Part shown: one piece after another, positions 1 through 11,645 of the stretch
How the letters are laid out: each line of letters starts with the position of its first letter
How positions within the stretch are numbered: the stretch's first letter is position 1
NCBI GenBank assembly: GCA_902729315.2
Contig: LR746267.1
Location: 7,194,424 to 7,258,423 of the forward strand
DNA from: Spirodela intermedia
Taxonomy: Eukaryota; Streptophyta; Magnoliopsida; Alismatales; Araceae
Length of the DNA: 64,000 bases
Reading direction: 5' to 3'
The notes under the pieces: generated by a model
The model's input: only the letters and a program-made list of their open reading frames with translations
Database searches by the model: none
What the model was told of the DNA's origin: nothing
Program-made: the position numbers and the translations under genes

Positions 1-1702
1 TTATGATGGTTATCCTCTTGGCTGCTCCAAGGTGGTAACTGTCCCATACATACATTAACACATTCAATCCTCTTGCTCGTGACCTTGTTATGTCCACCAT
101 AAAAATTACTATCAACTATTACTCTACATGTAATATTATGAATTAATTTTTTAATAGAAATAAGATTAGTAGAGAGCTTAGAGATGTAGATAACATTTAT
201 ACCCACTAGTTCAATTTTTATATCTCTTAAACAAACACTAGTGATAAATAATTCATTAGTTATTATTACCTTTATAATTCTCGGATAAATGTTGCATGAC
301 AAGAAATAGTATAATGAGTTAGTCATATGATATGTGGCTCTTGTGTCTAAAATACATGTCTTACTTGACTGATGCAAAGACTTAAGTATCACAATTGATT
401 TCAAGTTTTCGATCTTAGTCTTAAGACTCTCCATATCATATGAGTTATTCCTTATAGAGGAAGGGGTTGTCACAAATGCTTCTAATGGTTAGAAAGTGAA
501 AAAGTGAGCTAGGCCACTTGATGGAGGCCTTCCACAGACTTGGCCACTTGTTTTTAGTCACCCATGGAATTTGTAACACATTTTTTCAGTATGTTTTGAC
601 CATTTGTAGTAGGTGCACCACAAGTTATCTTTATAATCACCTTTCTTCCCTTAGGGATGGTGGATGTTCACTTTCATCTTTTTATTACATTATGATTGCA
701 GAATTATTAGTATTTTTTTTGTTTCATCATTAAGTTTCTTTTGCTTTCTTCATTTCTAATTATTACAATGACTTCTTCAAGACCTAATACTTGATCTCTA
801 TCCTAAATGTCAAGCTTTGGTCTGATCATATTCAACATTGAAACCACTTAGGAACTTTTTCAATATATATTTTTGAAAAATATACTATCATTAAGATATT
901 CCAACTCATGTATGTCAAATTGCATCCACAAATATTCCAACTCATTAGGATATTCCCTTACTGATCTATTTCTTTGTCACAAACATAGCCTTTATTATGA
1001 CTCCAAATATTTTAGTATCATCCTCCTATGAAAAAGTTTTACTTATTTTTTCTAAAATTTTTTTGTGGTCGGCAGAAATAGATAATTTGTATTACTTTCT
1101 AGCATCATTGTATGCCACAATCATGTTTTTATGATGCCATCTTCCTCTTTCCATAACTTGTATTGTGAGTCTTTTTGTAAAGAGACAGATCCATGAATAC
1201 AATTTAATTTTTCTTTTCTTGTAAAAAAAAACTGTTTTAAATTCACTCTATTGTAAAATATTTTTTCCATCTAACTTAAATTGATTTTAGACATTTAGCA
1301 GTGCTAAATACAATTTATAGAACTCTATTGATTTAGATGCAAATGAGGATAATATTAGAGTCACATTGGCATTGCGCTCTCACCTTCCATAAGAAAATTT
1401 GAGGCCTAATTGAGGTGTAACATGGTCAAATAACTAATATTAGTTCCTCCTAATGCAATATAAAGTTGTTCTTTATTCTCAATGAATAAGAGAAGGTACA
1501 AATAGGGTAATGGGAATCAATCTAACAAATAAATGGTGAGAAGCTGATTTCTCGCAACAAGAAAAAAAGGCTTAAATGAAAGAAGTAACTTCTAAGGCAT
1601 GGTGATAGAGATATTATAGTAAATCATGAGATTTCACCTAATAGATTATTCGAATGGTCAATACAGAGTGAAATAGGCACACTTGGTTGATTTTGATACC
1701 AT
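1..1702 (-). mobile_element. Degraded Ty1/copia internal region, runs off the left edge
   Basis: On the minus strand, 1-370 translates in pieces to a copia protease/GAG-pre-integrase region: a remnant of the active-site block (ILDTRATYHM, where the family has DTGA) and, further on, KLSTNLISIKKL. Positions 400-1500 look like decayed gag with many stops. A Met-tRNA-type primer binding site lies next to the LTR (see next entry), which fixes the orientation. No open frame survives, so the element is dead. The assignment rests on motif resemblance. Confidence 0.6.
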
Positions 1703-1946
1703 ATTAGAACATGTGCTATGATGTAGTCACTTTGATCCTTGATCCAAGCTCTCCACTATCGTGAGGATTTCTACATTTGTGAGGGAAAAGAAAAGAGAGA
1801 AGGACAAATGTGAAATAAAAAAGAACAATAGGTCATTTTCTTATTTGAATTTAGATTATTTGAAATGTGAGGGTTTCCACATTTGTGTTTTTTTGTTTGA
1901 GTCAGATCTAGATTATCTAACCTAAATCTTAATACATTCTCCAACA
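1703..1946 (-). repeat. 5' LTR of the left-edge copia element, with primer binding site
   Basis: Read on the minus strand this ~244-bp segment starts TGTTGGAGAATG and ends next to TGGTATCAAAATC (1689-1701). The latter matches the copia primer binding site TGGTATCAGAGC complementary to initiator Met-tRNA. The terminal CA has changed to TA. The partner LTR lies outside the window, so the ends rest on the PBS and the TG start only. Confidence 0.6.
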
Positions 1947-3906
1947 CTAGTTAGATTATCCACTTTATACACAATTAAAAACTGTTGCAGAAAAATGTAG
2001 AGATCTATGTTCAATATTGCCCTTGCAAATGTAGATTTTATTCTTAATATATTCACCTCTTTTAATTATAATTCCATCTGGGCTTTTATGCGTTAGTTCA
2101 CTTGGTTTATGGGTGCCTTTTTTTTACAATCTAATATGTAGTTCATATATATGTGCATTCCAGAGTATTCACCTAATTGAATATATTTTTATGGACCACA
2201 TTCTTAAAAGATTTGAATTATTTCATATTAGAATTTAAAAAATCACTATACTTTCCTATATCTAAGGGAATGTAATATGATTGAATTTATCTTCAGAAGA
2301 TACATTTTCCAACTTTTAATATACTACTATTTTCATGATTTTACGAATTAATTAGGATTTTAGTTACGATATTTAATATAATATAACCTTTTAAGGACAT
2401 TATAAAATTATTATTATTATGTTTTAAAATAATTATAATAAAATTAAAATTCCCTAACATTTCGATTTTAGTACAAAATGCGGCGTTTCAAATCCAAAAG
2501 TAGCGTTCATCATTTTTAAATAGTCAAGTAAACTCACCAGCCAATGTGGAAGCACCAGCACCATACTCTCTCTCTCTCTCTCTCTCCTTCCCTCCTATGT
2601 GCATTATACGTTGATGCCGCTATTGTTTTTCTTCACGAAAATTATTAAAACCAGGATGTTATTTATTGCTGGCACCATGTTGTACAGCATTTATTTCCTG
2701 GCTTTTGGAGGATGGGGAAGGGAGGGTGTCAGGCCCTTCAACATGTGCGGAGAAAGCTGCTGCAGAAAACATGTGTCGGCGTTCTGCTCCCTATCGAGCA
2801 GACGATGATCTCGAGGAAAATCCCCCCGCCTCGGCCGCCTAATCTTTACCGGTATCTTCGTTCTTCATCTCCTTCTTCGCCTTCTCCTCCCAGGGAGCAG
2901 AGTCGGAATCTCCTGACGAGGCATATCGAGCCAATGGACTGACGAGAGAGAGAGAGAGAGTGGAAGAGGGAGAGGGAGGGACAGTGAGACAGGTAACTGA
3001 CTGACAAAGATGGCCTACATGGAGAGCTACGGCGGTGGCGTATAAGCAGAACCATCCACAGGACCCAACGCCTAGTCAAATCCCAGCTCCTAAAATCCAC
3101 TCTCGAGGCCCCACCCGCCCCGTCTCTGACGGCCTCTCCTCCGGTTTCTCTCTCTTCTGCATCACCACTTTCGACAAAGAGAAAGAGAGAAAGAAAGAGC
3201 GAGCGAGAGAGAGAGAGAGTCTTTATAAACGGGTTGAACCTTGGGAGCCCATTTGTCTACATGCTTTGGACCACACGCGTGTTCCATTCTGGAACGATTG
3301 TCTTCCAGAGCTTCTTCTCCCCATGCCCCCACCGTTTCCTTTACGGCAAGATCCCTTGCGTTGGGTGAAGCGTTTTACAGTAGCGTTCCTCGATCCATGT
3401 CCCTTCTTCTTCAGGAAAGGTGATCCCATCCATCATCTCTTCTCTCTCCTCTCTCTCCTCTCTCTCTCTCTCTGTGCAACTACCCAACGCTTGTTTACAA
3501 GAGAGTCATGGGGACAGTCTCTGACTAGGAGCACTTCGGTGTCAACGCTCTCCAAACTGCCATGTATGCTCGTTCCCCTTATTTGCTCATCACGAGCCTT
3601 ACATGTGGGGAAGAGGTTTGCGTCATGTAGCCAAGGATGACTTGCCGGCCCTCTCTCTATGTCTCTCTCTCTCTCTCTCTCACACGCACATATTAATGTG
3701 GAAGTGAGAGTCGGCTGGCTCGTTATCTTTGGCTACATATTTCCCTCTTCCTCTCATGCTAGACTTGATGATGGTGAATCAAACCACTCTAAACAGGAGC
3801 CCACCGTGATATCTCGTATAGGAAGCTGCCCTACTTCTGAGAGATGACGCCAAGCCTACTTCGTCCCATGCACGCACCTTCTCATCAGAGGATGTGCCAG
3901 GTATCG

Positions 3907-3938
<32 letters not shown>

Positions 3939-4637
3939 GGCTATGGGCCTTGGAGTCCACTCCTAGGGTTTGCAGGGGTTGGCAGTTCGGGGCATTCATA
4001 GCCCTGTACAGAACCTATTTGATTACACAAAATTAGCCGTGATATTGAGTTGACGCATCTTTCGCAGTTGGATCAGTTTATGTTGGACGGTGACCTTGAC
4101 TCCATGATCAGGATCAGCAGTTCTGCCTGGTCAACGGAGTTGCAAGTGGGTTCATATTCTTCACCAAAAATATGGAAACCGAGAAACATCTGAGCCCTGT
4201 AAATATTTCCGGATATTGGAAATAAGTGGGATTACGATAATGCAAATAAGTAAATGCGAAATCCAATTAATTTATTTTAATACCAATTATACACACATTT
4301 ATTGTGCTGGTCGTACTTTAAATAATATTATATTTTACATATTTTATTTTTAAAATCTGCAAAAAGAATCACACCCGTTGGTTGCCTCCTACAGATGAAC
4401 ATCCACGTTTCCCAGATTAAAATAGATAAAATAAAACCCAGGCTCAATTAAAAGTGCGAACCATGAACATCTGATTTTAAATCAGCGGAGAATCTCTGTA
4501 AATACTAAGCTTTCCTATGCAAAGATCAAACAAATGAGAGATCCAGCTTGTCAAGAACGCACTGGCGAAGCATGTAAGACCACGCCCCAATAAAAACCTT
4601 CGCGAAATATGGAGTAGCTTAGACTCGGTCTGATTTC
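1947..4637. other. Intergenic region, no gene recognised; several CT/GA microsatellites
   Basis: 1947-2500 is AT-rich and featureless. 2520-4000 holds CT/GA tracts (2566-2586, 2943-2962, 3205-3222, 3660-3682, 3907-3934) in more mixed sequence. A 201-codon frame at 3035-3640 begins at a non-ATG codon and is built partly on microsatellites; no family is recognisable. 4200-4637 is AT-rich and probably leads into the 3' end of the uL18 gene. Confidence 0.5.
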
Positions 4638-4997
4638 CTATATACAACAAACACAAGGGGGAGAGAGAGAGAGATGATCATGAGACAGGCAGATAGCGCA
4701 AAAGATGGGAGGCCAACTCCTCTCATGCCCTGAACACCTCCCAAGGTTGATGGGCCTATGAACCCAGTCAATTTTCAGATAATGTCCAAAGTTTCTCGAA
4801 ACAATAAGCACAAAAAACAGCTGTAGCCTCATCATCCCCATTGTAAAATTGATGAGATGTTGTTCATGAACCCAGAACATCATTCACGAGGTATGCAGGA
4901 GTTTTGAGTTTCCCGTAGGAGAGAAGAAACCACAGTCATCCCTCATCTGTGGTAGATTCGGTCAAATAACTCGATTGATCAAATGGTAATCGATGCA

Positions 4998-6505
4998 TCA
5001 ACGAGGCAAGAATCCATGCTCCGCGATGGCGATCTCAAAAGCCCGCATCCTCTCCCCTCTAGCGAATCCGTTCCGATCGTAGGATGATATCTCAGAGATC
5101 TTCAACTCTGAGCAGGCCTTGATGACCACTTCACCGACCCTTTGAGCAGCGTCCTGCTCCTCACAAAGCATTAAGCAAGAGAGATGGATTCCAAATGAGA
5201 ACATGTTTGAACAGAGGGGACCCTATTAATTACTCTTTTGATTGGTTAATTAAGACCACATAAGTCAAGAGTCTGCGTCCCAGCATTAATCATCTGTTAA
5301 ATTGTAAGCAGATGAAAGCAATCCAAACCGATTCAGTATCTTTTTTTTCTTTTTTTTTTCTTGGTTCTTTCAAGTGAGTGGACTAGCAAAACGACGAAAT
5401 TTGGAAACACCAAGTCAGAGGGTTGACAGCCGGCTTCTAATCGTAATCTATAACTGAGAGTGGACTTTTTCAAGTCATGTGAGATCATCATGGATAATTC
5501 GGTGTGAAAGATATTTGGTAACATTTAACACGGGATTAAACAAACAGATGAGAATAGGAAGCACATGGAGAGAGATCTTACAATAGTGGAGCAGTCTGGG
5601 CTGCCGCGAATGCTCTTCTGGAGAGTGCTCGCATAGAACAGGGTCTTCTTATTCTGGTCATCAATCAGCATTGCATATAGTTGGCTTGAGGAGCAGAAGA
5701 CCGAGAGCCTTGGCTTAGTGGGAGTGCCATTTTGCTGTTCAGATAAAGAAAAATATCAGAAAAATTCGCACAGCATAGAACAATAATATGTTTAAATTAA
5801 TGGCAGGACTACACCGCTGAATTGGAGTATTAAGACCAAGATAACCCGTTCAAGAAAGGAAGAAATATCTACAAATAAACGGCAAGAGGCGCCTTTCTGA
5901 TGAGCCACCTGAAGTTGTGAATGACATTTGTGGCGACTTCTCCAAAGTCACGGACCCGAATTCAGGATCATATTTTTTTATTTTTATTTTTTCCTGATGA
6001 TGACTACAATTAAAATACACTTCCTTGGACTGTGATTAGAACCGCGCTTTCGATCCTCAGAGAGATCACCAATTGTAGGATAATCATGAACTATCATTCA
6101 GCATAATCCCCTCTCTCTCTCCCTCCTGACTCATTCTATCCGCCCCTCCCCGCCGACTACTGATATTCCCAACAAAAACTGTCATTTTTGGCAAAAAAAT
6201 CGTCCACTGTCGTTCGGGTTGTCCGCTGATGACTGTGATTTAGATATCAGCACCTCACACGGAAGGGTGGATCGTCCAGGATTTACCTTCTTCTGAAGCC
6301 TACGGTTTCTGACCTTGGCGCTCTCCTTCCTAGGGCTCGCTTTGGCCTCCACTCTTATGTAGCGCCTAGGAGCACAGCGATTCCAACCGGGGACGCCGAC
6401 GAGACCTTGCCAGGAGCCACCGAGTATCAAGCCATTGGTACCGCTGCGGCAGCCTACGCACGGTGGGGCGAGAGTATGTAGTGAGGGAAGCACAGAAGGC
6501 GCCAT
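4998..6505 (-). CDS. uL18-family ribosomal protein (L18p/L5e), three exons, organelle-targeted
   Basis: Minus-strand exons 6505-6287, 5734-5582 and 5159-4998 join in phase 0 to 177 residues. Donors are GTAAAT and GTAAGA; acceptors end CAG and GAG. Exon 1 gives an N-terminal extension of about 50 residues, likely a transit peptide, then [20 protein letters not shown]. Exon 2 carries [14 protein letters not shown] and [13 protein letters not shown]. Exon 3 ends AAQRVGEVV...[19 protein letters not shown]...HGFLPR. These are the core blocks of the bacterial-type uL18 fold that binds 5S rRNA in the large subunit. Plants have several nuclear paralogues for plastid and mitochondrial ribosomes; this looks like the divergent paralogue rather than the main plastid L18. 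The start is the first ATG of the frame. Intron 1 contains the left breakpoint (about 5909) of the tandem duplication. Confidence 0.88.
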
Positions 6506-7371
6506 GGCCAGGGAGAAACTCAGAACCTAGACTTTGTTCGAACAAGCTCTCTTATTCGAATTCTGTCGAGCAAGTTATGTGCACGATCTAGCCACCTACG
6601 ATTGCTGCCATGGGAACCTTCTGCAAGTGCGGACTGGAGAAAATCCTCCGCCTTCATTTTCCATCCTCCGCCCTAATTTCCTGTCCCAGACCTCTACAAC
6701 GGCTCCCCGGCGCGAGCGAGCAACGGCGAGAGAGAGAGCGAGAGAGAGAGAGAGAGAAAGAGGGAGAGAAGAGGGAGGGGTTATTACAGACGCTTCAGCC
6801 TTTGAGGCCCAAATTAGGCCCATAACGGATGTTACTAGGCTTAACATTATGGGTCTTGCGATCTCTAAGCCCAAGATGACTCATCGGGCTGTCCACGTCG
6901 GCATTTCACGTGGCTGTTTACATGGCTCCCCACGTTGACCTTTTTCTGGGAATCTTGCTTCAAGGCCCCAGATCTAAACATAATCATCATATTCTAGGGT
7001 TTATGTTGCCAGTTAATTAGGCACATTTTCAAGGAAAAACTCGACGAGAAAAGTCAACGTCGTGGACCAGAAGTCTACGGCGTAGCTCACCGAGTCTGCC
7101 GAAAACCCCATTGTTGACCTCCGCAGGGAAGAAAGGGTTGCAAACCAACTCTCGTCCGGTTTCACAAATGAGATCCACATCCACTGTAACTTGCAGGAGA
7201 AGACGGTCGTCTCCGGTAGGGTACCGGAGACGGCGGCGACCGGTGATATCACCGGCATGCCACTCCGCCTACCTCCACCAACTTAGCCTTCCCCGATCCT
7301 CCATCCTGACCGAATCCGCCCTCAGTTTTTATCTCCCGTCGTCTCCGCTTCAACGGTCATCGATCTGTAGG
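6506..7371. promoter_or_regulatory. Head-to-head intergenic region between uL18 and GDSL (copy 1)
   Basis: 866 bp separate the two divergent start codons, so the region must carry both 5' regions. It has a GA-rich tract at 6727-6760 and is otherwise moderately GC-rich without an obvious TATA box. The copy at 22578-23413 is closely similar but has a shorter GA tract. Promoter function is inferred from position only. Confidence 0.45.
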
Positions 7372-8078
7372 ATGATGGTGGCGCGTGGGGGAGCTCAGCG
7401 GCAGCAGCGGCTGCCCTGATGATGGCGCTGACAGCCGGGATAGGCGGCGGACTTGTCTCCGGCGCCGTCGTTCAGTTCATCTTCGGGGACTCCCTCATCG
7501 ACGTCGGGAACAACAACTACCTCAGCAAGAGCCTCGCTAGGGCGACGCTGCCCTGGTACGGCATCGACTTCGGCAATGGCCTTCCCAACGGGAGATTCAG
7601 CAACGGCCGCACAGTCTCTGATATCGTCGGTAGGTCAGCGGCTTCTTCTTCTTCCTCCGGCGAGATCTTCGGTCGGTTAACCTAACGGGCGGCGGCGAGT
7701 TGCAGGGGACATGATGGGCCTCCCGCGGCCGCCGGCGTTCCTCGACCCCGCCGTCAACGAGGACGTCATACTGGCCAGCGGGTTGAACTACGCTTCCGGC
7801 GGTGCTGGCATCCTCAATGAGACATCCTCATTTTTCGTACCTTCAAAACCCTAAGAAGCTCCCTCATCTTTTCTCCTTTTTCCTCTCGCTTACTCTCTCC
7901 CTCTGTGTTGTGCAGATCCAGAGATTGTCTCTGTACAAGCAGATCGAGCTGTTTCAGGGGACGCAGACGATCATCGGGAGGAAGATCGGCGGCGAGGCGG
8001 CGCAGAAGTTCTTCAAGGAAGCACGATATGTTGTCTCGCTGGGGAGCAACGACTTCATCAATAATTTCCTGATGCCGT
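7372..8078 (+). pseudogene. GDSL esterase/lipase, truncated copy 1
   Basis: Exons correspond to 7372-7629, 7706-7836 and 7916-~8078, matching exons 1-3 of the intact copy at 23414. The first ATG (7372) is out of frame because of indels in the alanine-rich leader and stops at about 7419. A downstream ATG at 7419 still opens MMALTAGIGGGLVSG and the GDSLIDVGNNN block. Exon 3 keeps SLGSND but breaks off after NNFLMPF, where a deletion joins it to 3' flanking sequence. The C-terminal half with the catalytic Asp-x-x-His block is gone, so an active enzyme is not expected. Splice sites of introns 1 and 2 are intact, suggesting fairly recent loss. Confidence 0.85.
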
Positions 8079-8210
8079 TCGGATTTCTTGATAGGTCATC
8101 CTTACGTAGAGCTTGCTGTGGGAAGCTGAGTTCATGAAGAGTGAGAATCCTTCATCTCTCATCACCATCCACTAACTCTAGATTTTTCTGGTTTCCCTTG
8201 AGTCTATATA

Positions 8211-8611
8211 TGATGTGGGACAAAATGGACACATGCTAAATTACCCTAGTAAGTAAATCTAAAGTTACCTTCACATTAAACCTAATTAGTCAAGTTAGGT
8301 AAATTAAGTGGATCAGGTGAATCCCACAAAGATTTGAATAGCAAGGATGATGCGATCAAATAATCGTCAAGATTATGCTACCCAACTTCAATAAATCGTT
8401 TAGATGCAAATTACGTGGGTCCTCACTTCACTTAAGACACTAGATCAGAAACTTAGTGGATCAAACTATGAGAAATGTGAGAACAAAATCATAAGAAGAG
8501 ATACTAAATATCAATTAATCAATCAGGAAGAAGAATAATTCATATATTGCCATGTCACCTAGTTGGGTCAATGATTAGCAAAGGGCTCCTATTATTGTTG
8601 AATCTAATGAG
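8211..8611 (-). repeat. Gypsy-1 3' LTR, first part (split by the copia insertion)
   Basis: Homologous to 25380-25705 and to about 30133-30526. The rest of this LTR is at 18486-18733, on the other side of the copia element. The LTR starts on the plus side with TGATGTGGG directly after GDSL flank sequence; the same junction occurs at 25380. The full LTR length, judged from 30133-30785, is about 650 bp. Confidence 0.75.
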
Positions 8612-8986
8612 GGTTGAAATTAATCTCAATATAGATAATGATAAATATGAATTGTATATTATGGGGCTATCATTGAATTAATCTTGCTGAAAATGATTCA
8701 TTAAAGTTTAAGTATTTAGGATTATGACCTCTCTCATAAGTATGATGGGCTAAATTGAAAAAAGACACCAAGAGGCTAACTATCGCTTAGAGTGGGTCAC
8801 ACATCGTGAGTCACTCTTAGAGTATCCCATCTCTCTAAAGTAAGTCATTGGACGACTCCTTTGTGTTGATTTAAAAGGCCATGCTCGTACTTACGTCTTC
8901 ATGAATTTAGGTACGATTTTAATCCATTCTCTTTATATTTTTGTCATTTTCCATCAACATCAACACAAGATCCTTCAGATTCAACA
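8612..8986 (+). repeat. Copia 5' LTR
   Basis: Matches 18040-18485 over its length (GTTGAAATTAATCTCAA at the start, TTCAACA at the end). It is about 70 bp shorter because of internal deletions, including the segment matching 18171-18219. The first base or two of the TG terminus are missing. The primer binding site TAGTATCAGAGCC (8989-9001) follows two bases after the LTR. Confidence 0.85.
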
Positions 8987-9059
8987 AGTAGTATCAGAGC
9001 CAAATGTGTTGATTTTTTGGAGAATGACCTTTGTTCATTGATTTTCGTTTATCATGGTT

Positions 9060-10080
9060 ATACCTTGTCTTGAGAATAAATTCAGGCGTCCATCGTGGAA
9101 ATCGTAAGGCTTCGATCTTAGCATGGAATGGATGGGCCGAACAGGCCGTCCAAATGGGTCTGTCGACTCTTCTTCTTTCTCTACAGAGGAGGAGGAGCGG
9201 TGGTTTCCGCACACCTTTCTTCCTCTCCTTTCTCAAAGGAAGATTTCCATTTGGAAATCGTGAGCTGCAGGAGGGCCCCAGCCATACCCCTTTCCCCTTT
9301 CCGTCGTCGGACGGGAGGCTGGAGAGCAGTGGACGGCACTTCTGGAAGGCATGGACGTTGTAGGGCTCCGATAGGCGAAGAAGAGGCGCAGGCCGGCGCC
9401 AGAGGATTCCGAAAGGATCTGCCGGAGGCGGAGGGCTGCGGCAGCTTCCGCACGCCCCTAATCACCTCGGTTCTTCCTCTTCCTCTCGCCGAAGGATGAT
9501 TTTTGAGCCTTCCGGAAATCGGCGGGAATGAGGAAGACGTGGAGGGGAGGGGCAAAAGATGCGGCTCTGTTTTTCGAATGGGAAGGCCATTTTTGGGCCG
9601 ACCGTTCCCGACCCTAATTTTTTCTCCCTTCGTGCGACGGTTTGTGCGCCGCTCCGCCGCGTGAAACGGCCACACTGTTTTTCGGTGCGTGTCGGACGGG
9701 AGAGGAACCGTCACGCTACGTTTCAGGCACCGGCTTCCGGTTCATCGCATGAAACGGTGGCACCGTTTTCTGGTGCGTGCCGGACGGGAGAGGAACCGTC
9801 ACGCGGTGGTTTCGTACACCGCTCGCGCCGGTTTCGTACACCGCTTGCGCCGTTTCAGGTCTGCGGCTCGGCTTGCGCTGGTTCAGGTCCACGCCTTGGC
9901 TCATGCTGGTTTGGTTATGTTGCTTGGCTCACGCCGGTTCGGGTGATCGGCTCAGCGCGAGCCGGACAGCCAGACAGCGCACCGGCTCGGCGTAAGCTGA
10001 TCCAGTTAGCCGACGTGCCAGTCTACTGTGATGACGTCATGGTGATGACGTCAGCGCAGGATCTGATGACGCCATATCCA
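9060..10080 (+). other. GC-rich leader of the copia element
   Basis: About 1 kb of markedly GC-rich sequence between the primer binding site and gag, while the rest of the element is very AT-rich. It includes an 88-bp-spaced tandem repeat (GTGCGTGTCGGACGGGAGAG at 9683, GTGCGTGCCGGACGGGAGAG at 9771). Several open frames run through it on both strands, but they overlap each other and match no family. It may be an untranslated leader or captured host DNA. Confidence 0.5.
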
Positions 10081-10559
10081 TAAAATAATTTAGAATTATT
10101 ACTTGAAGTAATATCTTACAAAAGTAGGCTCTCTAGTGGATATTGATTGTTTTCTAATGTATGAGATATTTTGTATGTGATTTTGTAGATACTAACTGGC
10201 CTAAAGAAAAGTTTAATATTTTACAAATTACATACATTTTTGATAATAAATATGTGATAACTATTTGATATTTTCATGTGAATAATAATTCAGTCCAAAG
10301 AAAGGCTTATTATTTGACAGAAATTTATTGTCAATATTTATTCATCACACCAAGATATTATTTGTAGTTAATATTGTTATCCAAAGATAAAATATTAATG
10401 TTGCACTCAATATCTTGTAGTAGAAAGCACCATTATTTGAAAATCAAATTAGTTTTGTGAAACTTTATATTATTCTTTGCACAATTTCAAGTTCTATTTC
10501 TATTGTTTCTATCTAGATAAACTCTATTCCTATGTTAAATAGCACTAACTTTAAGGCAT

Positions 10560-11330
10560 GAAAAGAGAATGTTATGATAGTTCTCGATTGCATGAGTCTA
10601 GACATTGTATTAAAAGAAGATTGTTTTACAAACTTTTATGAGGATAAGAAAGATACATATAAGTGGAACCTGATCGAATCACATGACTCTTATGATCATG
10701 AAGTGTGCAATTCCAGAAACCTTCAAGGGCACTTTGTTTGAAGAGGCCACTATAACAAGAATTTTCCTTGATGAACTTGAGAAAATATTTACTAAGAATG
10801 ATAAAGTCGAAACAAGTACGATCTTAACAAAACTTACCTCTATGAAGTATATAGGTAAGGAAAATATAAGAGAGTACATTCTTGAGATGTCTCATCTTGC
10901 ATCATAAGTAAAGACACTAAAGTTAGAACTATTGAAAGATTTACTCGTGCATTTAATTTTGATTTCTCTTCCTATATAATTCAATCAATTTAAGATAAGC
11001 TATAATTATCAAAGGGACAAATTATCCTTAAATGAGCTCATATCACATTGTGTGTAAGAAGAAGAAAAGTTAAAATAAGATATAGACATGAGAGGACTTA
11101 TTTGGCCATGACCTCTAAAAAAAAAAAACTAAGAAAAGGCTTATGGGTAATGAAGCTGCAGGTGGAACACCACTAAAGAAACAACAAATGAAGTAAGGTA
11201 AAAGAACTATTTGTTTCTTTTGCAAGGATGGTGGCCATATGAAGAAAGATTATACCAAGTATAATGCTTGGCATACAAAGAAGGGTGACCTTCTCACTTT
11301 ACTTTGTTCAGAGGTTAATTTCACTTTTGT
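10560..11330 (+). mobile_element. Copia gag remnant with zinc knuckle
   Basis: 10683-10907 encodes a gag stretch of the UBN2 type (MIMKCAIPETFKG, ending NIREYILEMSHLAS) before a stop. After further stops a nucleocapsid knuckle is readable at about 11211-11260 as CFFCKDGGHMKKDY, where the last Cys of CX2CX4HX4C has become Tyr. It is followed at about 11340 by TWWIDFGVTIHI, the remnant of the protease active site (WIDSGA in the family, here DFGV). The altered catalytic motif and the stops show decay. Confidence 0.75.
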
Positions 11331-11645
11331 ACCTTTGCACACATGGTGGATAGATTTTGGTGTTACAATTCACATAAATATGTCTATGTAGGGTTGCTTT
11401 CATTGTTTTTAGGTTATTTTTAAAAATTGATCACTATTTGGATTTGATTAAGACTTATATTATGTCATCTTTTATATAAAACTTAATTTCTATTTCTAAT
11501 GTAGATAAATTTAGTTATAGTTGTCTATTTAGAAATAAGTTTTTTAATCTTTTTGATAATTCAAATCGTATTAGTATTGATGATTTATCAAGCCATGATG
11601 ACCCATACTTACTTGACATAATAATTTCTTCTAATGAAATTCTAC

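Larger units (their letters stand above)
5909..8210. repeat. Tandem duplication, gene-bearing part of copy 1
   Basis: Near-identical to 21981-25379. It covers the 5' part of L18 intron 1, L18 exon 1, the shared intergenic region, the GDSL 5' half and a short downstream flank. Similarity begins at CTGAAGTTGTGA (5909) and CTGAAGTTGTGA (21981). Copy 1 lacks what corresponds to about 24134-25047 and a second stretch up to about 25280. It runs into the same gypsy LTR (8211) as copy 2 (25380). Confidence 0.9.

Noticed and set aside
3035-3640. 201-codon open frame
   Set aside because: It begins at a non-ATG codon, is built partly on GA/CT tracts and matches no family; overlapping frames exist on the other strand.
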